Shown here piece by piece: positions 26,688-35,238 of a DNA stretch of 57,360 bases. The stretch is taken from NCBI GenBank assembly GCA_024401225.1, contig JAKSLM010000014.1, forward strand, positions 1 through 57,360, given 5' to 3'. The stretch's first letter is position 1. Every line of letters begins with the position of its first letter. Source of the stretch: Bacteroidaceae bacterium. GTDB lineage: Bacteria; Bacteroidota; Bacteroidia; Bacteroidales; Bacteroidaceae. The position numbers were made by a program, and so were the translations under genes. The notes under the pieces were generated by a model. The model was not told the origin of the DNA and searched no databases. It worked only from the letters and a program-made list of their open reading frames with translations.

Positions 26688-27633
26688 TCATCAGTTTGCC
26701 ATCCTCAACCTTGGCCGAAAAGCCATCTTCGCGTTGAGGAGTCAGGTAGATAGGCTGTTGCATGCCTTCTACCACAATCTTATCGTACATATTGAGGGCG
26801 AGAATACCCATGTTCATCCTCATATTGATCTCTATGACAGGATGAATCCTGCCATCCATCAGTCGGATCATGTCAATACCTACAGGACCATGATAATCGA
26901 TGGTGGAGAGGTGAGCAATATGGTAGTCTATGAGCCAGTCCAACAAGCGAGCATCGGCACCGATTCTCGCTTTTAGTTTGTCCTGGCTCTCCACGTAATT
27001 ATAACCATACGCTCCGCCCGTTGCCGTCTCGAAGACTGAATAGCCAAGGAAGTCCACACGATGATCGGCATGTACCATGAATTCCATTGCGAAGTCGACA
27101 GCCTTATCCTCGTAGAAGGTGTCGGCCACATAGCCTCCCTGATTGTGTATGTAGCCTTTGAGGCGTGTGATGGTCTTCTCATCCATCTCGTTGCACACAA
27201 ACACTCCGCGCCCTGAACTGGACCAAGGCGACTTGAAGATGGCGGGCAGGGATGCATCGGTCTCCACGGACTCGAGGTAACGCATATCTGCTCCTACCAA
27301 AACATCGGCAAGATTCCTATCACCAAGCACCGCCGTTCCTGCATGGGATGCCTCAGCAAGAAGGTCGTGAATGTATTCGCAGGCAAACTGCCGTGAACTC
27401 AATCTCCGCACTTCATCCAGCCACTCATCGGTAGGGAGGTCGCTTTCAACCACACCCTTGTGCTTGTACCTCTGCTTCGTAGCGCGGCTCCATCCCCACG
27501 GACCTTCCTTCCAAAAGTGACAGATGTCAGTCAGATCCTTCTCCATTTGCTGTATGCGCTTTGGAGGCAGGTACTGAGTGACATTAGCGGCAAGTGCCAT
27601 GTCGTTCGAACAGTTGAATATGGTAGGAAGCAT
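26647..27633 (-). CDS. ATP-grasp-like protein of unknown function
   Basis: 328-aa cytosolic protein. The central stretch IFKSPWSSSGRGVFV resembles the nucleotide-binding loop of ATP-grasp ligases, and the C-terminal IHPVIEINMRMNMGILAL resembles their metal-binding Glu-x-Asn motif. The N-terminus (LPTIFNCSNDMALAANV) and a Trp-rich segment (FWKEGPWGWSRATKQRY) are not ones I recognise from named enzymes. It may ligate a carboxylate to an amine, but no partner gene points to a product. It overlaps the Lrp gene tail-to-tail by 41 bases. Confidence 0.75.
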   Translation of the reverse strand: MLPTIFNCSNDMALAANVTQYLPPKRIQQMEKDLTDICHFWKEGPWGWSRATKQRYKHKGVVESDLPTDEWLDEVRRLSSRQFACEYIHDLLAEASHAGTAVLGDRNLADVLVGADMRYLESVETDASLPAIFKSPWSSSGRGVFVCNEMDEKTITRLKGYIHNQGGYVADTFYEDKAVDFAMEFMVHADHRVDFLGYSVFETATGGAYGYNYVESQDKLKARIGADARLLDWLIDYHIAHLSTIDYHGPVGIDMIRLMDGRIHPVIEINMRMNMGILALNMYDKIVVEGMQQPIYLTPQREDGFSAKVEDGKLMISPPRRLPLRPKC

Positions 27634-27707
27634 GGTAATGATTCTATGGTTTTTATTTTGATAATAAGGAAGTTATTCAACTTTCCATAACTTGATGAAT
27701 CGTATCT

Positions 27708-27833
27708 GTTTTCTTTTGTTTTCTGTGTTTTCTTTTGTTTTTTCAAATAAGCCTACGGCAACCATCGAGCCAGTTTAGTTGCGCAAAGCGCTATTTATGA
27801 AAACAAAAGAAAACACAGAAAACAAAAGAAAAC
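27708..27833. repeat. long hairpin with 34-bp perfect arms
   Basis: The arms 27708-27741 and 27800-27833 are exact complements over 34 bases, made of TTTTCTTTTG/TTTTCTGTG units. They enclose 58 bases with a GCGCAAAGCGC-like core. It lies between the GH2 stop and the start of the ATP-grasp-like gene. The rest of 27634-27898 shows no gene and no clear promoter. Confidence 0.75.
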
Positions 27834-27898
27834 CATGACAATTAATAAATTGTGATTTGCTAAACTTGAACAAGGAAGTCTATTAGTCCACTATCAGC

Positions 27899-30682
27899 CT
27901 AATGCTTATAGTCAGTCTCGTTCTTCACGCCTTGAATGTCGCGTATCTTGGTCTCTGAATAGAGCAAAGTGCGGAGGGCATCGGGAGTGATCTCGATGGT
28001 AGGATTGAAAGTCTGGGCATACTTCATTACGGCATTTCGGTATGCACGTCCCTCTACAAAGTCGCTGATGCTCTCAAGGTCGGTGGTGCAGATGAGCAGT
28101 TTGCCCTTGCCACACTTGAACTCCATGAGGATGCCAAGTTTGTGGTTGCGCTCCACGTTGTCGACCGTCTGGATGATAGGGCGATAGTCCTTTGGAAGCG
28201 AATTGAGGATAAGCGGACGGCTATGCTTTGCTACGCACCACCATTGCCAGTCGGTATAGCCTTCGGTTGGGAAATCGTCAAAGAGTGGCGACAACTTATC
28301 CATCAGCATGCCAAGCGAACCCGGCGAGACTGGTTTGCCATTGTTTTCCGAGATGGTCTTGAACATCGCATAGTTCCAATAGTCAGGTGTGAACAAACCG
28401 CCTATGCTCTGCTTCTCGATGGATGGGAACGATGGAGCGAGCAGCACCGTCCTACCCTTTTCCAAAGCTTTGAGCACAGCAGCATCGAGGGTGTCAGCCA
28501 TCATCACATCCGACTTCATCTCCTTAACTTCGGGGTACACCCATACGTTGTATTCGTTGCTGTAGTTGCCTGTCTTCAGGGTGATGGTATTGACTACTGC
28601 CGAATCATCTGGGCAGAATATCATTCCTCTCAACGAGTCGACAACCAGCACATCGCCCTGCCCTACATGGCATGCCGTAGTGAGAGTCTTCACGTTCTTT
28701 CCACACTTTACGACTACCTCTATAGGTTGGGTCCAATCACCCTCCATATAGTTGCAAAGGGCAATGTGCGCCTTGAACTCCTCTTCGTTGCTCCAGCAAT
28801 ACTTGTCCATGAGAAGCATCGGCACTACAGGCTGCATGACGTTCACCACCTTTGAGTCGGCCTTCGACTTCTGATTCATGAAGGCATCAAGAATGCCGCA
28901 AAGGGCTGAACCCTGACCAGGATAGTCCTTCAGGTCGAGCAACTGATAGCCGCCAAATCCCTTGGTGCGCACGCAATACTCGATGTCTGCCTTGTAGCAC
29001 TCCAGTCCCCATGCCGTAGTGGCAGTCACGAAGTCCACCGACTGATCGGTAAGACCATTCTCGTCCAAACGACTACGGAACACCTCAAGGTTGTAAGGAT
29101 ACAGCACACCCTTGTAGCGACCTATCTGATTGTAGTTAGGGTACATCTGAAACTGGCATGTCTCGTGTGCCACGATAGGTCGTGCAGTCTTGCTCACAGG
29201 AAGTGAGAAGTCGTCGCGTGTATTAGGGCGAGTGTGATTGAGCAGACCTCCTTCATCCTCATCGGCAAATGAGAACGAAGTACGCGTATTGGCGCTGTAG
29301 TGCTCGCCTCCCCCAACACGGCAAGTGACCATGTAGTCCTCACCCTCGTGCACCTGCCATCCAAGCCAGTTGTTCGAACCGAAGCAATAGAGGTGGCGAT
29401 CGTCCTGCTTGCGGAATCCCTCAAGCCATTCAGCCATCGTATCGGCCTCGCCCCACAGTTCGTTGCCAAGTCCCATGCTCATGAACGAAGGATGATTGCC
29501 AAACGCATCCAGTTCGCCATGGGCTTCATGGAGAAGGAAGTCGTTGAGCGTGCCGTTCTTCTTCTCGATCGTACCCCATACAGGCAGTTCGCATTGCAAG
29601 TATATTCCCTCCAGATCGGCAGCCACGAACGCCGCCTCGGTAGGGGTGTAGGAGTGGAATCGGTAATGATTGATGCCGTATGCCTTTGCTATGCGGAACA
29701 CTCGCTGCCACTCGTACACATCGGTCGGGCAATAAGCCGTGAGAGGGAATACGCAGGCATCGTGGGTGCCTCGAAGGAAGGTCTTATTGCCATTGATGAC
29801 AAACTGCGTGCCTTCAATCCCAAACTTTCGCATGCCGAAGCTTGTGACATACTCATCCTCCGCACCGATGCGTGCCGTAAGACGGTAAAGTGCTGGGTGA
29901 AACTCGCTCCAAAGCAATGGTGCATCGCCCATGGAGAGCGTAGCCTCAACCGTATTCTCGCCGGCAGTAAGCACTACAGCCTCCCGATGCTTCAATGGGG
30001 CGGCAGCCTGCTGAGTGTTGTAAGCCTCGGCGTTGAGAGTCAGGGTGGTCTTCAGCGCCTTGTCCGACACTACCGTCATCCTCACCCTCGCCTTCCTGCC
30101 ATCCACATCAGGGTAGACATACACCTTATTTATATACGCATGCGGGCGAGCCTCGATGTAGAAGTCGCCAAGTATGCCGTTCCAGTTGGTCTGAGTCGAC
30201 TCCGCCCATGCGTGCGAACCATGCACGGCATCGGGCACAGCACCATCGCTATTGTCGATGCGTATCCGTATCTCATGCCTTCCAGCCGACAGCGTAGGAA
30301 GCTGATACTCGTGTGCGCAATACAGTTGGCAGATGCTGCCCACGCTGTCGCCGTCTATCCATAGGGTGCTTGGCTTGGTGCGCTCCATGCAGAGCACCAT
30401 CGGGCATGCAGCCATGGACTGCGGTATGTCGACCGTACGGGTGTACGTCACCGGACCGCTGTATGCATACAGGCGTGTGAGCTGCGAGGTGACATCCTTA
30501 CGGCTGGCAGGGTTGCCAAGCTTGTTCTCGTCGGTAGTGCCCGGCAAGCGGCAATCGCCCAGCGTGCTGCTCCACGTGCCGCTCAGGTCCAGTCGCTCCC
30601 TTAAAGGCGCAATGGTCTTCTGTGCCTGCATCTGAGAGCTCAGCACGAAGACCATTGAGAAGAGTGTTATAATGTTTTTCAT
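27899..30682 (-). CDS. secreted glycoside hydrolase family 2 protein
   Basis: 927-aa exported enzyme; the signal peptide ends MQA with mature Gln21. The architecture is GH2: N-terminal sugar-binding jelly roll (about 35-180, LDLSGTWSSTLGD and TYTRTVDIP), an immunoglobulin-like domain (185-290), and a TIM barrel from about 295 (FGMRKFGIEGTQFVINGNKTFLRGTH). The acid/base Glu lies in GLGNELWG (about 409), and the likely nucleophile Glu in IVAHETCQF (about 507). The C-terminal third has no clear counterpart in the short GH2 forms. Linkage specificity (beta-galactosidase, -glucuronidase, -mannosidase) cannot be assigned. It follows lgt by 51 bases. Confidence 0.85.
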   Translation of the reverse strand: MKNIITLFSMVFVLSSQMQAQKTIAPLRERLDLSGTWSSTLGDCRLPGTTDENKLGNPASRKDVTSQLTRLYAYSGPVTYTRTVDIPQSMAACPMVLCMERTKPSTLWIDGDSVGSICQLYCAHEYQLPTLSAGRHEIRIRIDNSDGAVPDAVHGSHAWAESTQTNWNGILGDFYIEARPHAYINKVYVYPDVDGRKARVRMTVVSDKALKTTLTLNAEAYNTQQAAAPLKHREAVVLTAGENTVEATLSMGDAPLLWSEFHPALYRLTARIGAEDEYVTSFGMRKFGIEGTQFVINGNKTFLRGTHDACVFPLTAYCPTDVYEWQRVFRIAKAYGINHYRFHSYTPTEAAFVAADLEGIYLQCELPVWGTIEKKNGTLNDFLLHEAHGELDAFGNHPSFMSMGLGNELWGEADTMAEWLEGFRKQDDRHLYCFGSNNWLGWQVHEGEDYMVTCRVGGGEHYSANTRTSFSFADEDEGGLLNHTRPNTRDDFSLPVSKTARPIVAHETCQFQMYPNYNQIGRYKGVLYPYNLEVFRSRLDENGLTDQSVDFVTATTAWGLECYKADIEYCVRTKGFGGYQLLDLKDYPGQGSALCGILDAFMNQKSKADSKVVNVMQPVVPMLLMDKYCWSNEEEFKAHIALCNYMEGDWTQPIEVVVKCGKNVKTLTTACHVGQGDVLVVDSLRGMIFCPDDSAVVNTITLKTGNYSNEYNVWVYPEVKEMKSDVMMADTLDAAVLKALEKGRTVLLAPSFPSIEKQSIGGLFTPDYWNYAMFKTISENNGKPVSPGSLGMLMDKLSPLFDDFPTEGYTDWQWWCVAKHSRPLILNSLPKDYRPIIQTVDNVERNHKLGILMEFKCGKGKLLICTTDLESISDFVEGRAYRNAVMKYAQTFNPTIEITPDALRTLLYSETKIRDIQGVKNETDYKH

Positions 30683-30733
30683 CTGGAAAACATCTATCTG
30701 TGTCTTATTGTTTGTATCTTACAAATGCGTTCA

Positions 30734-31693
30734 TCATCCATGCTGCTTGATGCGTCGTAGCGCATTCCATATAAGCCAGGCACCGATGAGAATGAATGGT
30801 ATGCTCAGTCGCTGACCGATGTTGATGGTCATGTCAAGCTCCGATGCCACCTGCTCCTTCTTGATGAGTTCGACAAAGATGCGGAACGTGAAGATGGTGA
30901 TGAGCGTAAATCCGAAGAAGAAACCATTGCCCACGAAGGTCTTGCCACCACGAAGGTCGTAAGCGCCAGCACCCGCGATGGCCTTCTGTCCTGCCTTGAA
31001 CATCTTCGTCTCCTCCTTTTGGGCAGGAGCAAAGTGAGGCATGTCGTGCTTCTTGAAGATGTACAGCTGGATGAAGAATATCACGAGGTAAGCCATAGCC
31101 TCATACAACTGCGCCGGATGGCGTGGCACCAACTCACCATCCACCATAGCCTCGTGCGTATGGAAGATGAATGCCCATGGCACATCGGTCACGCTACCTA
31201 TGATCTCTGAGTTCATCAGGTTGCCCAGACGTATGCAGCACGACACCAGAGGTACGCTGAGAGCCACATTGTCTATGACTCCGAGCATGCCGAGCTTATG
31301 ATTGCGTGCATACAGCCACAACGCCACGAAGAGGCCTATCGTACCGCCATGGCTTGCCAGTCCCTCATAGCCGCGGAAAGTCCAGTCCGACATGTCGGGA
31401 GCGAAACGGATAGGCAGTATCATCTCAGCCACGCCACGCATGGAGCCCAGGTAGTAGTCCGCCTCGTAGAACAGGCAATGCCCCAGACGGGCACCTATCA
31501 GCACACCCAAGAAACAATAGAAGAACAGCGGGTCGAACTTCTCGTCCGCCACCTTCTCAAGCTTATATAGTTTGCCCACTATCACATAGGCAGAAAGCAA
31601 TCCAAGGCACCACAGCATCGAGTACCATCGAAGCACGAGGGGACCCAAGGCTATGATTTCGCCATTTGGTTGCCAGTCGATAAATGCCAACAT
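30734..31693 (-). CDS. lgt: prolipoprotein diacylglyceryl transferase
   Basis: 319-aa inner-membrane enzyme that transfers diacylglycerol from phosphatidylglycerol to the lipobox Cys, the first step of lipoprotein maturation. It has seven hydrophobic segments, the ASHGGTIG motif with the essential His, and the Lgt signature CCIRLGNLMNSEIIG. A charged insertion near residues 225-250 (KKHDMPHFAPAQKEETKMFK) is longer than in the E. coli protein, as is common in Bacteroidota. It lies between ychF (17 bases upstream) and GH2. Confidence 0.93.
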   Translation of the reverse strand: MLAFIDWQPNGEIIALGPLVLRWYSMLWCLGLLSAYVIVGKLYKLEKVADEKFDPLFFYCFLGVLIGARLGHCLFYEADYYLGSMRGVAEMILPIRFAPDMSDWTFRGYEGLASHGGTIGLFVALWLYARNHKLGMLGVIDNVALSVPLVSCCIRLGNLMNSEIIGSVTDVPWAFIFHTHEAMVDGELVPRHPAQLYEAMAYLVIFFIQLYIFKKHDMPHFAPAQKEETKMFKAGQKAIAGAGAYDLRGGKTFVGNGFFFGFTLITIFTFRIFVELIKKEQVASELDMTINIGQRLSIPFILIGAWLIWNALRRIKQHG

Positions 31694-31710
31694 AGGTTTG
31701 TTATAAACTA

Positions 31711-32814
31711 TTACACATTGAAGCGGAAATGCATGATGTCGCCATCCTGCACCAGATACTCCTTACCTTCCACACCCAGCTTGCCAGCCTCGCGCACAGC
31801 AGCCTCGCTGCCATACTTGATGTAGTCGTCGTACTTGATGACCTCGGCACGGATGAATCCCTTCTCGAAGTCGGTATGGATCACACCGGCACACTGTGGA
31901 GCCTTCCAGCCCTTGCGGTAGGTCCATGCCTTCACCTCCATCGGACCAGCGGTGATGAATGTCTCAAGGTTGAGCAGCGAATAGATGGCCTTGATGAGGC
32001 GGTTGCATCCACTCTCCTGCAGTCCCATGTCCTCAAGGAACATCTGCTTCTCCTCGTAGCTCTCGAGTTCGGCTATATCAGCCTCCGTTTGCGCCGATAT
32101 CACCATCAGCTCAGCATCCTCGTCCTTGATCGCCTCACGCACAGCCTCGACATAGGCATTGCCGGTAGCAGCCGAGGCATCATCGACATTGCATACGTAG
32201 AGCACAGGCTTGGTGGTGAGAAGGAACATAGCCTTCGATGCCTGCGCCTCGTCGTCGTTCAGGAACTCGACCGTACGTGCGCTCTTGCCCTGCAGCAATG
32301 CCTCCTTGTAGCGCACCAGGAGCTCATACTCCACCTTCGCATCCTTGTCGTGGCCCACCATGGCGAGCTTCTCCGTCTTCTTGATGCGAGCCTCGACCGT
32401 CTCCAGGTCCTTGAGCTGAAGTTCAGTATCGATAATCTCCTTGTCGCGCACAGGATCGACCGACCCGTCCACATGCACTATATTACCATTGTCAAAGCAA
32501 CGGAGCACATGGATGATGGCGTCGCACTCGCGTATGTTACCGAGAAACTGGTTGCCCAGTCCCTCACCGCGGCTTGCGCCCTTCACCAGTCCTGCTATGT
32601 CGACAATGTCGCACACAGCAGGGACAATGCGTCCCGGATGCACCAATTCTGCAAGCTTCGTGAGTCGCTCATCAGGCACGCTGACCTGTCCGAGCTGCGC
32701 ATCGATAGTACAGAAAGGGAAATTAGCTGCCTGTGCCTTAGCACTCGACAGACAATTGAAAAGTGTTGACTTGCCTACGTTAGGAAGTCCAACAATACCT
32801 GCTTTTAATGCCAT
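31711..32814 (-). CDS. ychF: ribosome-binding ATPase YchF
   Basis: 367-aa Obg-family P-loop protein that prefers ATP. Motifs: GLPNVGKSTLFN (residues 8-19), switch II DIVDIAGLVKGASRGEGLGNQFL, and a C-terminal TGS-like domain (ITAGPMEVKAWTYRKGWKAPQCAGVIHTDFEKGFIRAEV). It associates with ribosomes and influences oxidative-stress responses. A TACCTTTG promoter lies 29 bases upstream; the gene likely heads a unit with lgt. Confidence 0.95.
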   Translation of the reverse strand: MALKAGIVGLPNVGKSTLFNCLSSAKAQAANFPFCTIDAQLGQVSVPDERLTKLAELVHPGRIVPAVCDIVDIAGLVKGASRGEGLGNQFLGNIRECDAIIHVLRCFDNGNIVHVDGSVDPVRDKEIIDTELQLKDLETVEARIKKTEKLAMVGHDKDAKVEYELLVRYKEALLQGKSARTVEFLNDDEAQASKAMFLLTTKPVLYVCNVDDASAATGNAYVEAVREAIKDEDAELMVISAQTEADIAELESYEEKQMFLEDMGLQESGCNRLIKAIYSLLNLETFITAGPMEVKAWTYRKGWKAPQCAGVIHTDFEKGFIRAEVIKYDDYIKYGSEAAVREAGKLGVEGKEYLVQDGDIMHFRFNV

Positions 32815-32842
32815 ACATTAATGTGTTTACGTTTTATTTGTG

Positions 32843-32850
32843 CAAAGGTA
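32843..32850 (-). promoter_or_regulatory. -7 box for ychF
   Basis: CAAAGGTA (TACCTTTG on minus), 29 bases before the ychF start. Confidence 0.65.
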
Positions 32851-32914
32851 CGAAAAATGAGCGAATATCCATGCGTGTTGCCATGGAAAAGTGAAAAGAG
32901 AAAAGAGAAAAGCA

Positions 32915-32944
32915 TTGCCGTATGACAGAAAATGGTTATATTTG
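32915..32944 (+). promoter_or_regulatory. promoter of the YhcH-family gene
   Basis: TTG (32915-32917) and TATATTTG (32937-32944) are 19 bases apart. Because the box ends at 32944, the start codon must be the ATG at 32974 rather than any site inside the promoter. Confidence 0.6.
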
Positions 32945-32973
32945 CCGCACAAAACAAACAAACATTATCGCTC

Positions 32974-33606
32974 ATGAAAACCCTCATCCTCGCGGCATCC
33001 CTCCTGCTGGCATCGGCAGCACATGCCCAGACGTACACCAACCAGTATCCAAAAGAAGTGCAGAAACTGGCAGCCAAATGGCTGAAGAAAGGCGAATGGA
33101 GACACGGATTCACCAAGGCGGTGCCTGCCCCAACCGTCAACATCGCCGAGTTCTACCTTCAGTACCACAAGAACCCCGAGCAGTGGAAGGCACTCTTCCA
33201 GTGGCTTGAATCGACCGACCTCCTCGCCATCCCAGGCGGCAAGCACCCCATCCCCGGCACCAACCTCACCGTGAGCGTGGAGGACAGCGAGAACTGGTGC
33301 TCCGATGCCGACCTCCGCGAAGGCAAGGGCAGCGAGAGCCACTGGCAGAAGATCGACTTCATGTACGTAGTCAAGGGTAAGGAAGGCTTCGCCCGTCTCG
33401 ACCACGACACCTCCACCCCCAAGGCGGACTACAAAAAGGACCGCCTCGAGTACACATTCCTTGCCGATCGCCTCGAGCGCTTCGAGTCCATCCCCGGCAC
33501 CTTCAACATCATGTTCCCTTGCGACTGGCACGTAGCAAAGGTCAAGACCAGCGACCCCTCGCAGCAGCTCCGCGTACTGGTGATCAAGATGGACAACGCC
33601 TTCTGA
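32974..33606 (+). CDS. secreted YhcH/YjgK/YiaL family protein
   Basis: 210-aa protein with a signal peptide ending AHA and mature Gln20. The rest matches the YhcH/EbgC (DUF386) cupin-like family, whose characterised members include sugar anomerases such as NanQ. Metal-binding residues seem to be present (a His/Glu cluster in WQKIDFMYVVKGKEG and a final CDWHVAKV). The export signal is unusual because the classical members are cytosolic. Its stop lies 2 bases from the convergent neighbour. Confidence 0.8.
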   Translation: MKTLILAASLLLASAAHAQTYTNQYPKEVQKLAAKWLKKGEWRHGFTKAVPAPTVNIAEFYLQYHKNPEQWKALFQWLESTDLLAIPGGKHPIPGTNLTVSVEDSENWCSDADLREGKGSESHWQKIDFMYVVKGKEGFARLDHDTSTPKADYKKDRLEYTFLADRLERFESIPGTFNIMFPCDWHVAKVKTSDPSQQLRVLVIKMDNAF

Positions 33607-33608
33607 CG

Positions 33609-34934
33609 CTATTTTTCCGTAGCCCGTTCCTTCTCCCCTACCGTGGCTTCGTATGCCTTCATCACCGCCTCTCTTTCAGCACGTTCACGCTCATCCTCCT
33701 CCTCCATCTTCTTGATGAGATCGAGCGCACGACGCTTGCTCCTTTCGCGTTTGCGGTCATACAGCCAGTAGGATGGACTGAGGGCATTGTACGTCGGGCG
33801 ACTATTGAGGCGCGCATCGATCATGTCCTGAATCGTGGTGCGAGGTGTGTAGTCGGTGCTTTTGCGACCCAGTACCTGGACTTCCTGCAGCCTGATGCTG
33901 CCATCGTCGGGAGCCGGGGTATCGAGGTGTCGGCGCTGAAGGACTATGTCCATAAACAGGGATGCCCTCATGCTGCCTGTTATCGACTGCTCCCTGGCTA
34001 CGCAAGCGGAATCCATGCGAGCGCCGTCCTCGTCCGTAGGTCCGTAATATAGGTACTGATCGCAATTGAATATGTGGGCATGCTCATAGCTCTGTATGAA
34101 CATAGGGAAGTACTTTGATGCCAGACTTGTGCTGTCGTTGATTGGCAGGTCGAGCAGGAATGAGTAGTTGCGAGGGTTGGAGATGGCATCAATGTCCTTG
34201 TCTTGTTCGGGAAGTGCCTGCCACCCTTCCTTGTGCCGGCGTCCGTACGAATCCAACTCTGCCGACTTGTAGGGCGCAAATTCAAATATCCAAAGAGCAA
34301 ACTGCAATCTCACATTGTTGGTAGCCATCCGTCGTTCTGCATCCGTGAATCCATAGCGGTCGGCTATGCTTGCTACGCTATCGACTGCATGATTCATCCT
34401 CTTCACTATCCGTTGCAGAAACTGTGGGAAGTCTGCCCCCTTTCTATCGGACTCAAAGTCGGCTGCCGTATAGAACACGGAGTTGGAGATGTCGTGACGC
34501 AACATGTTTTCGTACTTCACGCGTCCGCCATCCTTTCGCGCGTACCCTATCACCTTACCAGTCCTTGTCACGTTGACTATCAGCGAGTCTCCGGGCTCCA
34601 CATAGAAGGGTATACGTGCCGTGCTGCCAGGCACAATCTCATCGTAGAGTGGGTGGTTGAGTTCAAAGTCGAGCGCCGTAACATTATCCCTGTACAGCTC
34701 CGATCCCACCTTGCACTCCTGGTTTGTGTATACATCGTTCATGTGGAAATACGAATGTGGCACCACGGTGAAAAACTTCTTCTCGCCCATTGGTGTTTGA
34801 ACAGGCTTAATGTCATACACCAACTCTATGTGTACATTCTTCTTCTGTGGAGGCACAGCACCCATCATCGCCGTTGTGGCAAGGAGGAGTGCGCCACATA
34901 TCACCAACATCTTACAAATGAAACTATCACGCAT
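33609..34934 (-). CDS. exported protein of unknown function
   Basis: 441-aa protein with an N-terminal hydrophobic export signal (ICKMLVICGALLLATTAMMG). I do not recognise a family. A beta-rich N-terminal region (about 30-140, including IPFYVEPGDSLIVNVTRTGKV, resembling the DUF4369-like start of some thiol-disulfide proteins) is followed by a helical middle. A strongly charged tail (about 400-441, Arg/Glu/Lys rich) is probably a coiled coil. No CxxC is present. The start at 34934 is chosen because the upstream ATG at 34958 lies inside the -7 box. Confidence 0.7.
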   Translation of the reverse strand: MRDSFICKMLVICGALLLATTAMMGAVPPQKKNVHIELVYDIKPVQTPMGEKKFFTVVPHSYFHMNDVYTNQECKVGSELYRDNVTALDFELNHPLYDEIVPGSTARIPFYVEPGDSLIVNVTRTGKVIGYARKDGGRVKYENMLRHDISNSVFYTAADFESDRKGADFPQFLQRIVKRMNHAVDSVASIADRYGFTDAERRMATNNVRLQFALWIFEFAPYKSAELDSYGRRHKEGWQALPEQDKDIDAISNPRNYSFLLDLPINDSTSLASKYFPMFIQSYEHAHIFNCDQYLYYGPTDEDGARMDSACVAREQSITGSMRASLFMDIVLQRRHLDTPAPDDGSIRLQEVQVLGRKSTDYTPRTTIQDMIDARLNSRPTYNALSPSYWLYDRKRERSKRRALDLIKKMEEEDERERAEREAVMKAYEATVGEKERATEK

Positions 34935-34955
34935 TGCTTTTCTTGAATTTTGATG

Positions 34956-34963
34956 CAAAGGTA
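34956..34963 (-). promoter_or_regulatory. -7 box for the 441-aa protein
   Basis: CAAAGGTA (TACCTTTG on minus), 22 bases before the chosen start, giving a short leader. The rest of 34964-35238 holds only hairpins. Confidence 0.6.
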
Positions 34964-35110
34964 TATATTTACAATCGTACCTGCCAATTAATTAAATTCA
35001 ATTATTGACTTTTAAGGTTCATTATGCCTATAGTGTTAAATGGTAGAAAAATGCGATAAACGATGTTAAAGCCTCAGCATGCCACACGATCCATTGTTCC
35101 ATAAAACATA

Positions 35111-35179
35111 AGAGTGGTGAAGAGTCGAGCATGACTCTTCACCACTCTTCATCTCTGTTCACTCTCGTATCCTGAGAGT
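35111..35179 (-). terminator. two hairpins downstream of the 366-aa secreted protein
   Basis: A perfect 16-bp stem with a 6-base loop (35111-35126 with 35133-35148) and a smaller stem ACTCTC/GAGAGT (35161-35179). On the minus strand the large stem is followed by TTATGTTTTAT, a weak U-tract. Probably the 3' end of the transcript that contains the gene ending at 35239. Confidence 0.55.
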
Positions 35180-35238
35180 TATGGCTTTTATATGTTATTG
35201 TTTCTCTGCTTCTCTCGTCTGTCCTTTGTTTCATTCAT

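Noticed and set aside
29300-30364. 354-codon open frame on the plus strand within the GH2 gene
   Set aside because: Antisense to a recognisable GH2 enzyme, with no family motif of its own.
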